A stretch of 64,000 bases of DNA, taken from positions 860,780 through 924,779 of the forward strand of contig CM001167.1 in assembly GCA_000212915.1 (NCBI GenBank), given 5' to 3'. The DNA comes from Bacteroides coprosuis DSM 18011 (GTDB lineage: Bacteria; Bacteroidota; Bacteroidia; Bacteroidales; Bacteroidaceae). The position numbers were made by a program, and so were the translations under genes. Under the pieces are notes generated by a model, which was not told the DNA's origin, made no database searches, and worked only from the letters and a program-made list of their open reading frames with translations. Shown piece by piece: positions 58,486-64,000 of this stretch; position 1 is the stretch's first letter, and each line of letters starts with the position of its first letter.

Positions 58486-60396
58486 ATGAAGAAATTTAAA
58501 TATATATGCATTTTAACTCTACTTGCAGGATTTATTTCCTGCAAGTCAGATGAGAAGGTCCAAACGAGCCATAATACGCGAGAGCATTTAAATCAAATAA
58601 TTGATATTTCTTATACACCCTCGGAGAGTTCTAGATGTATTGGATGGTTTGTAGACCAAGGATCTTGGATGGGGTTTACTCCTGCACAGAAAGATAACTG
58701 GGTAAATGGAGTTTGTGGCCCTTATAGCTTAGATAGCAGATTATGGCTTGCCAAATCTGCTGTAACAATTGAAGCAAAAGCACAACCTTCATTCCAAGCT
58801 GACTCTGTAAACTACTATCCTGGAGGATTATTTATTCAAGGTAGTAATGGAAAAGTAGCAGTTAGTCAAAGACTGGTTTTTGCTGATGCTACAACTGCTA
58901 TATTACATATAAAAACAGATGGTAAAAGTACTCCCGAATTAATACTAAAAGGCGATGGGTGGATGCCTGGCTCTACCTTTAGTAAAGACAGAGACAAAGT
59001 GATTGTAAATCATCCTAACGGAGAAATTACTACCCTTTGCTTTAACCCTGAAATTAAGCTAGAAGTAGAAAGTGATAATTATAAAGCAATCACTGATAAA
59101 CAATCTTTTTATGTTGCTATTTCTTACTTTGTTAACCATAAAGAGAAATTAGCGGGTATCCAAAAGGCTCAAATTCACTTAGAAGATGCAGAGTTGGTTT
59201 TCGCAGATAATGTAAAGCGTTGGAATAAATATCTAGATACCATTCTTCGTGATGATATGCCTGACAAATATGATCGAGTAGCTGCCAAATCTTTAGTTAC
59301 TCTGATATCTAATTGGAAAGTAAGTAGAGGTGGATTACTGCATGAAGGAATGGTTCCTAGTCATGCTGTAGGGTATTTTATGGGATACTGGGCTTGGGAT
59401 ACTTGGAAGTTTGCAGTTCCATTGGCAAAGGTGACGCCTGAGTTAGCCAAAAATATGATTCGTTCTATGTTTGATTATCAGCTTGAAGATGGTATGATTA
59501 TCGATTGTATCTATGCAGATAGTTCTGAAAACAATGCAAGAGATAGTAAACCTCCATTAGCTGGTTGGGCTATAGCAGAAGTATTCAAACAAACGAATGA
59601 TACAGCTTTTCTTAAAGAAATGTACCCACAACTTCTTTCTTATCATCAGTGGTGGTATGAGAAAAGAGATCATGATAAAAACGGAATCTGTGAATTTGGT
59701 TCAACTGATGGTACTGTTGAGGCTGCTGCATGGGAAAGTGGAATGGACAATGCTATTCGTTTTGATAACTCCAAGATGGTACAAAATGGTCCTGATGCAT
59801 GGAGCTTTGATCAAGAAAGTGTTGATTTGAATGCTTATTTAGCCTATGAGTATAGACTGTTAAAAGAATTTGCTAGCATTCTGAATGTTCCATTTGTAGA
59901 AAAAAATTATACAGCCGAAGTGGCTCAATATTTCTTTGACTATGATACAGGCTTCTATTACGATAGAAAGTTATCCGATAAAAGCTTTATTAAAGAACAA
60001 GGTAGCGAAGCATATATCCCTTTTTGGACATCGATTGCTACAAAAGATCAAATGAATAGGGCTATGGTTCACTTGACAGATACAACTAAGTTTTCAACTT
60101 ATATACCATTCCCTACGATTGCTGCGGATAATCCGAAGTATATGTCAAGAGGATATTGGAGAGGTCCTATTTGGTTAGATCAAACTTATTTTGCAATTAA
60201 GGGGTTGCGTAATTATGGTTATAATGATTTAGCTGATAAATATACTGAACAAGTATTTGAACGATTAAATGGATTGATTGGTGATCAGCCTATTCATGAA
60301 AATTACGATAGTCATACTGGGGAACGCTTGAAAGCTCCACACTTTAGTTGGAGTTCTTCGCACTTGCTTTTGCTGTATGAAGAATATGGAAAATAA
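58486..60396 (+). CDS. GH63/MGH1-like glycosidase, predicted lipoprotein
   Basis: From ATG 58486 this 636-residue protein has a lipobox (LAGFISC, about residue 19) and an (alpha/alpha)6-barrel typical of GH63 and mannosylglycerate-hydrolase-like enzymes. The tryptophan-rich motif FMGYWAWDTWKFA marks the first catalytic region, and SRGYWRGPIWLDQTYF and HENYDSHTGE follow. The specificity is uncertain: GH63 members cleave alpha-glucosides, and relatives act on mannosylglycerate. It lies 13 bases after the GH2 gene, so the pair are co-transcribed. The frame opens upstream at 58447, inside the GH2 gene, but the lipobox favours ATG 58486. Confidence 0.85.
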   Translation: MKKFKYICILTLLAGFISCKSDEKVQTSHNTREHLNQIIDISYTPSESSRCIGWFVDQGSWMGFTPAQKDNWVNGVCGPYSLDSRLWLAKSAVTIEAKAQPSFQADSVNYYPGGLFIQGSNGKVAVSQRLVFADATTAILHIKTDGKSTPELILKGDGWMPGSTFSKDRDKVIVNHPNGEITTLCFNPEIKLEVESDNYKAITDKQSFYVAISYFVNHKEKLAGIQKAQIHLEDAELVFADNVKRWNKYLDTILRDDMPDKYDRVAAKSLVTLISNWKVSRGGLLHEGMVPSHAVGYFMGYWAWDTWKFAVPLAKVTPELAKNMIRSMFDYQLEDGMIIDCIYADSSENNARDSKPPLAGWAIAEVFKQTNDTAFLKEMYPQLLSYHQWWYEKRDHDKNGICEFGSTDGTVEAAAWESGMDNAIRFDNSKMVQNGPDAWSFDQESVDLNAYLAYEYRLLKEFASILNVPFVEKNYTAEVAQYFFDYDTGFYYDRKLSDKSFIKEQGSEAYIPFWTSIATKDQMNRAMVHLTDTTKFSTYIPFPTIAADNPKYMSRGYWRGPIWLDQTYFAIKGLRNYGYNDLADKYTEQVFERLNGLIGDQPIHENYDSHTGERLKAPHFSWSSSHLLLLYEEYGK

Positions 60397-60408
60397 TTAA
60401 ATTAATAT

Positions 60409-60435
60409 AAGGAGAGAATGATTAGTTCTCTCTTT
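60409..60435 (+). terminator. Weak terminator after the GH63-like gene
   Basis: AAGGAGAGAA (60409-60418) pairs with TTCTCTCTTT (60426-60435) with one wobble. The T-run is short. Confidence 0.5.
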
Positions 60436-60506
60436 ATATTTAAAAGGAATAAGAAGAAAGAAAAATAGAGATCTAAAGAGAACAAGAAAATGTCTTTGAA
60501 AAACAA

Positions 60507-60514
60507 TATCTTTG
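60507..60514 (+). promoter_or_regulatory. Putative -7 promoter element for truA
   Basis: TATCTTTG matches TAnnTTTG and ends 21 bases before the ATG at 60536. It overlaps the TTG (60512) of a longer frame. Confidence 0.5.
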
Positions 60515-60535
60515 TATTTCAAAAGTAAAATAAGA

Positions 60536-61294
60536 ATGGAAGTACATAGATATTTTATTTATCTATCATACGATGGTAGTAATTATCATGGTTGGCAGAT
60601 TCAGCCCAATGGAAGCAGTGTCCAAGAGTGTTTGATGGATGCGTTGAAAATGTTTTTAAGAAAAGAGATAGAGGTTGTCGGTGCTGGTAGGACAGATGCT
60701 GGTGTTCATGCCAAACAAATGATTGCACATTTTGATTTTGAGCGAAAACTAGATGTCGATAAAGTTTGTGATAAACTTAATAGAATTCTTCCACACGACA
60801 TAGCCATCCATAAAGTAATAGAAGTCAATAAAGAGGCACATGCTCGATTTGATGCTACGGCTCGTACTTATCAATATTATATAACTACTAGAAAAGATCC
60901 CTTTCGTAGAAATTACGCTTATCGCCTTTATCAATCTTTGGATATCTTAAAGATGAACGAAGCTGCTCAAATTCTTTTTGAATTTGAGGATTTTACGAGT
61001 TTTAGCAAACTGCATAGTGATACGAGAACAAATCTATGTACTATTATGCAGGCTGAATGGACTGAAGTTGATGAGCACACCCTCGTTTTTACAATACAAG
61101 CAAATCGCTTTTTGAGAAATATGGTAAGAGCCATTGTGGGAACACTCATAGAAGTGGGAAGGGGTAAAATATCTTTAGAAGAGTTTAGAAAGATTATTGA
61201 AGAACAAGATAGAGGATTGGCAGGAGCATCTGTTCCTGGTCAAGCATTGTTCTTAATTGCTGTAGAGTACCCAGAATCAATATTTAATTTATAA
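60536..61294 (+). CDS. truA: tRNA pseudouridine synthase A
   Basis: The enzyme makes pseudouridine at positions 38-40 in the anticodon stem-loop of many tRNAs. The catalytic Asp54 is in [11 protein letters not shown], and [20 protein letters not shown] closes the active site. From ATG 60536 the protein has 252 residues, the normal length. An upstream in-frame TTG at 60512 overlaps the promoter motif and is unlikely. It precedes the DMT transporter gene by 30 bases and may be co-transcribed. Confidence 0.95.
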   Translation: MEVHRYFIYLSYDGSNYHGWQIQPNGSSVQECLMDALKMFLRKEIEVVGAGRTDAGVHAKQMIAHFDFERKLDVDKVCDKLNRILPHDIAIHKVIEVNKEAHARFDATARTYQYYITTRKDPFRRNYAYRLYQSLDILKMNEAAQILFEFEDFTSFSKLHSDTRTNLCTIMQAEWTEVDEHTLVFTIQANRFLRNMVRAIVGTLIEVGRGKISLEEFRKIIEEQDRGLAGASVPGQALFLIAVEYPESIFNL

Positions 61295-61324
61295 ATCCGT
61301 TTCATTCTAAAATAATATAAATAG

Positions 61325-62224
61325 ATGTGGTTATTATTAGCCTTCTTTTCTGCTGCATTTCTTGGGTTTTATGATGTTTTTAAGAAAATGTCTTTAAAAG
61401 AGAATGCCGTTCTTCCCGTTCTTTTCTTAAATACCGTATTCTGTGGGTTGATTTTTTTACCCTTTATTCTGATTTCTTATGGTAGTCCTGAACTTTTGCA
61501 AGATACGTTATTCTACGTGCCTTCAGTAGGTCTGAAAAGTCATGGATTAATCTTTCTAAAATCTATAATTGTTCTTTCTTCTTGGGTTTTTGGATACTAT
61601 GGCATAAAGCATTTACCTATTACAATTGTAGGCCCTATAAATGCCACAAGACCAGTAATGGTCCTTGTGGGAGCTATGCTAATCTTTGGTGAGCGTTTAA
61701 ATTTATATCAATGGATAGGGGTGCTTCTAGCTATATCCTCTTTGTATATGTTGAGCCGTTCGGGAAAGAAAGAGGGAATTAACTTTGTGCATAATAAGTG
61801 GATCTTTTTTGTTGCTATGGCTGCAATAGCAGGTGCGGCAAGTGGATTGTACGATAGATACTTATTAAGAATCGTTGAGCCAATGGTGGTGCAATCTTGG
61901 TTTAATATTTATCAGATTTTTATAATGGGTTCCATTCTTTTATTTATATGGTTTCCACGGCGTAAAGAAAATACTCCATTTAAATGGAGATGGACAATAT
62001 TATTTATATCTCTATTTTTATCGGTAGCTGATTTTGCTTATTTTTATGCTTTGAGTTTTGAAGACTCTATGATCTCTATAGTATCTATGGTTCGAAGGGG
62101 TAGTGTGATAGTGTCCTTCTTATTTGGTGCTTTAGTTTTTAAAGAGAGAAACTTGAAAAGTAAAGCTATTGATTTAGCTTTTGTTTTAATAGGTATGATA
62201 TTCCTATATTGGGGAACAAAATAA
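61325..62224 (+). CDS. EamA/DMT-superfamily transporter
   Basis: The 299-residue protein has about ten membrane helices in two EamA repeats (LLLAFFSAAFLGFYDVFKK and FVAMAAIAGAASGLYDRYLL). The conserved GPINATRPV and EDSMISIVSMVRRGS helices suit the drug/metabolite exporter family. The substrate is unknown and it is distinct from the other DMT transporter in the window. Its stop overlaps the start of the DUF3256 gene by one base (TAATG), so translation is probably coupled. Confidence 0.88.
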   Translation: MWLLLAFFSAAFLGFYDVFKKMSLKENAVLPVLFLNTVFCGLIFLPFILISYGSPELLQDTLFYVPSVGLKSHGLIFLKSIIVLSSWVFGYYGIKHLPITIVGPINATRPVMVLVGAMLIFGERLNLYQWIGVLLAISSLYMLSRSGKKEGINFVHNKWIFFVAMAAIAGAASGLYDRYLLRIVEPMVVQSWFNIYQIFIMGSILLFIWFPRRKENTPFKWRWTILFISLFLSVADFAYFYALSFEDSMISIVSMVRRGSVIVSFLFGALVFKERNLKSKAIDLAFVLIGMIFLYWGTK

Positions 62225-62856
62225 TGAATATGAAAAAAATAAGTTTACTACTATTTATACTTTGTTGTGGACAGTGGGGTATGGCCCAAAATATAAGGTC
62301 TCTTTTTTTAGATATGCCCGAAACTTTTACTCCTTTGCTTACTTCTGTAAATAAAGCAGATTTTATAGATTTTATAGATAGTAAGATGAAAGCAAAGATT
62401 ATGAATAAGTTTAATAAGACTTCAGAAATGAAAATCTTATCTGACTCTTATATCCTTATTCAAATGAGTGAAAACACAACTTGGCAGATGAAAGTTTTAC
62501 CTACTTCAAATTCCTTTGTTATTGCTATTATTAAGACAGTTAAAGGTCCTGCTGCCGATAGTTCCATCTCTTTTTATTCTAGTGATTGGAAAGAACTATC
62601 TGTTTCAAGCTTTTATGAACAGCCTTCTATTGCTTCTTTTTTGAAGGATGAGAAAGCTTCTTTTAAACTAAATAACGATTTACAAGCATTAGATATGTCG
62701 TTGATTCGCCTAGATTTCAATGCAGATAATAATGAACTAATAGCTTCATTATCAACTATCGATTATCTGAATAAAGAGACACGTGAAAAAGTTGAACCCT
62801 ACTTTAATAAAGAACTTGTTTTATCATGGGAGGGTGGTAAGTATTTGATGAAGTAA
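62224..62856 (+). CDS. DUF3256 family exported protein
   Basis: The 210-residue protein has a signal peptide (to about 22, ending GMAQ) and resembles the Bacteroidota-specific DUF3256 family. It has a short N-terminal LFLDMPETFTPLLT and a later beta-rich region. It has no catalytic motif that I can recognise and no lipobox. The start is set by the TAATG overlap with the upstream transporter; the ATG at 62230 is an alternative. The tight coupling suggests a shared but unknown role in the envelope. Confidence 0.75.
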   Translation: MNMKKISLLLFILCCGQWGMAQNIRSLFLDMPETFTPLLTSVNKADFIDFIDSKMKAKIMNKFNKTSEMKILSDSYILIQMSENTTWQMKVLPTSNSFVIAIIKTVKGPAADSSISFYSSDWKELSVSSFYEQPSIASFLKDEKASFKLNNDLQALDMSLIRLDFNADNNELIASLSTIDYLNKETREKVEPYFNKELVLSWEGGKYLMK

Positions 62857-62978
62857 TTCATTTCCTTTGTTTTATTGTTATCCCTAAAATCAGCAGATCT
62901 GTTAATTATGGATTAACATAAATCATGTTTTTTAACTATAAAACTTCTTCAACTGTTCTCTGTTAGGCTAAAACTGAC

Positions 62979-62986
62979 TATCTTTG
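62979..62986 (+). promoter_or_regulatory. Putative -7 promoter element for the lysO pair
   Basis: TATCTTTG matches the consensus and ends 18 bases before ATG 63005. Farther upstream a small inverted repeat (GTTAAT at 62901-62906 and ATTAAC at 62912-62917) could be a regulatory site, but the match is short. Confidence 0.45.
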
Positions 62987-63004
62987 CATAAAAACTGCAA
63001 GAAT

Positions 63005-63286
63005 ATGTCTAAATTTTCTGTAATTGGCTTTATGGCTTTAGGTGTCTTGATGGGATATCTATTTAGGAATACCAAAATTACTTGGATTCAAAAAGTCATT
63101 ACTTTTTTTATATGGTTACTCCTCTTTTTACTTGGTGTAGATGCAGGTAGTGATGATGATGTAATACAAAGCTTTCCTTTTATAGGGATGGATGCATTGA
63201 TTATAACTGCTGCAGCCGTATTGGGTAGTGTCATTTGTGCTAAGTTATTGTGGAACTATTTGAAAAAATCTAAAAGAGAAGAGTAA
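63005..63286 (+). CDS. LysO-family lysine exporter, N-terminal part
   Basis: The 93-residue membrane protein corresponds to the N-terminal ~90 residues of LysO (YbjE), an exporter of lysine and the antimetabolite thialysine in E. coli. Three hydrophobic segments and the conserved LLFLLGVDAGSDDDV stretch are visible. The E. coli protein is one chain, but here it is encoded by two genes joined by a TAATG overlap, so the two subunits should assemble. The start is ATG 63005, after the promoter motif, rather than 62984. Confidence 0.8.
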   Translation: MSKFSVIGFMALGVLMGYLFRNTKITWIQKVITFFIWLLLFLLGVDAGSDDDVIQSFPFIGMDALIITAAAVLGSVICAKLLWNYLKKSKREE

Positions 63287-63888
63287 TGCTAGGAAGTTTA
63301 ATTATTGTAGGATTCTTTGTCCTAGGAGTTATATTGGCTTATTTTGGCTTCATTCCAGAGTTTTTAGCAGGTAGCCATTTTAGTTTTTATGCCTTATGTG
63401 CACTCATGTTTTGTGTAGGATTTAGTATTGGAAATGATACAAAGACATTAAGAAGTTTTAGGAATCTCAATCCTCGTTTATTGCTATTACCTATAATGAC
63501 TATCGTGGGGACACTTGTAGGTACTTTTTTAATCAGTTTTGTATTGCCACATCGTTCCCCTTCTGATTGTATGGCTGTTGGCTCGGGATTTGCTTATTAC
63601 TCGTTATCTAGTATTATTATATCAGATACCAAAGGGGCAGAACTGGGAGTAATCGCTTTGATGTCTAATATCATAAGAGAGCTTTCTGCTTTATTACTAG
63701 CACCATTATTTGTGAAATATTTCGGAAAACTAGCACCTATATCTGTAGGTGGAGCTACATCGATGGATACCACATTACCTATTATTACGAAGTATTCAGG
63801 AAATGAGTTTATTGTTACTTCAATATTCCATGGTATGGTGGTAGATTTTAGTGTGATCTTCTTAGTTACATTATTCTGTTCTTTCTAA
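63286..63888 (+). CDS. LysO-family lysine exporter, C-terminal part
   Basis: This 200-residue protein matches the remainder of LysO. It has five or six membrane helices, with FCVGFSIGNDTKTL near the start, the VGSGFAYYSLSSIII segment and ELGVIALMSNIIREL, which carries the family's conserved polar residues. It shares one base with the N-terminal gene (TAATG), and both halves are needed to rebuild the full-length family protein. Function in lysine export is inferred from the family. A terminator follows. Confidence 0.85.
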   Translation: MLGSLIIVGFFVLGVILAYFGFIPEFLAGSHFSFYALCALMFCVGFSIGNDTKTLRSFRNLNPRLLLLPIMTIVGTLVGTFLISFVLPHRSPSDCMAVGSGFAYYSLSSIIISDTKGAELGVIALMSNIIRELSALLLAPLFVKYFGKLAPISVGGATSMDTTLPIITKYSGNEFIVTSIFHGMVVDFSVIFLVTLFCSF

Positions 63889-63911
63889 CAAATAAATAAA
63901 ATATAATATTC

Positions 63912-63940
63912 AAGCGATCTTATTTTAGGTCGCTTTTTTT
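63912..63940 (+). terminator. Rho-independent terminator after the lysO pair
   Basis: AAGCGATC pairs with GGTCGCTT (one wobble) around a short loop, followed by a T-tract. Confidence 0.8.
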
Positions 63941-64000
63941 ATGCCTTAGCTAGGAGTGTTGTTTCATATAAACAGCTTGTCAGTTTATAAGTTGAAATTC

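Overview
The window is a low-GC (I estimate about 35 %) chromosomal segment from a member of the Bacteroidota, most likely order Bacteroidales and close to Bacteroides. The evidence is the fused lpxC/fabZ gene, SusC/SusD outer-membrane glycan import genes, a GH110 alpha-1,3-galactosidase, lipoproteins with Bacteroidota-type lipoboxes, a split lysO, the long Bacteroides-type purC, and Bacteroidota promoters of the form TAnnTTTG just upstream of many genes. I cannot name the species. I see no rRNA, tRNA, transposase, phage gene or CRISPR array.

Layout. 1-9.4 kb: recQ helicase (-), an AraC-type regulator, a lipoprotein dipeptidyl peptidase III, a DNA alkylation repair-like protein, fur-purA, a GH29 fucosidase and a membrane zinc protease. 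9.8-13.3 kb: hisS and groES-groEL. 13.4-24.5 kb: a HAD phosphatase, fabI, an RsmI-like methyltransferase, a membrane protein with a Nudix-like tail, lipA, dipeptidyl peptidase IV, a radical SAM protein, a flavodiiron protein, nagB and a Sua5/YrdC-type protein. 24.6-31.5 kb (all -): a large AsmA-like protein, a Pif1-like helicase fused to TPRs, a Cof-type phosphatase, miaA and a pRiA4b ORF-3-like protein. 31.6-39.3 kb (all -): a tight run of an AIR synthase-like gene, prfA, pyrF, an HD hydrolase, lpxD, lpxC/fabZ and lpxA. 39.5-46.4 kb (all -): lemA, a TPM-domain protein, a DMT transporter, an alpha/beta hydrolase, aroE, ubiE/menG, purC and phoH. 46.6-60.4 kb: a polysaccharide utilisation locus (PUL) with GH110, a membrane-spanning TPR/HTH regulator, SusC, SusD, a GH2 beta-galactosidase and a GH63-like lipoprotein. 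60.5-63.9 kb: truA, a DMT transporter, a DUF3256 protein and a two-gene lysine exporter.

Most of the window is housekeeping: nucleotide synthesis, lipid A and fatty acid synthesis, translation, chaperones, lipoate and menaquinone. The accessory content is glycan and peptide scavenging: the PUL, the lone fucosidase, nagB and two dipeptidyl peptidases.

The most unusual signal is non-coding. Three intergenic loci (9555-9605, 23671-23721, 48395-48445) carry a repeat built from an 11-base core in the order forward, 11-base spacer, forward, 7-base spacer, reverse, with identical spacing at all three. The spacers vary, but in each copy the 7-base spacer is complementary, fully or at 5 of 7 positions, to the start of the 11-base spacer. 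Each element can therefore fold into either of two mutually exclusive hairpins: a long one (18 positions per arm) or a short one (11-bp arms, 7-base loop). I do not recognise this element from any described family.
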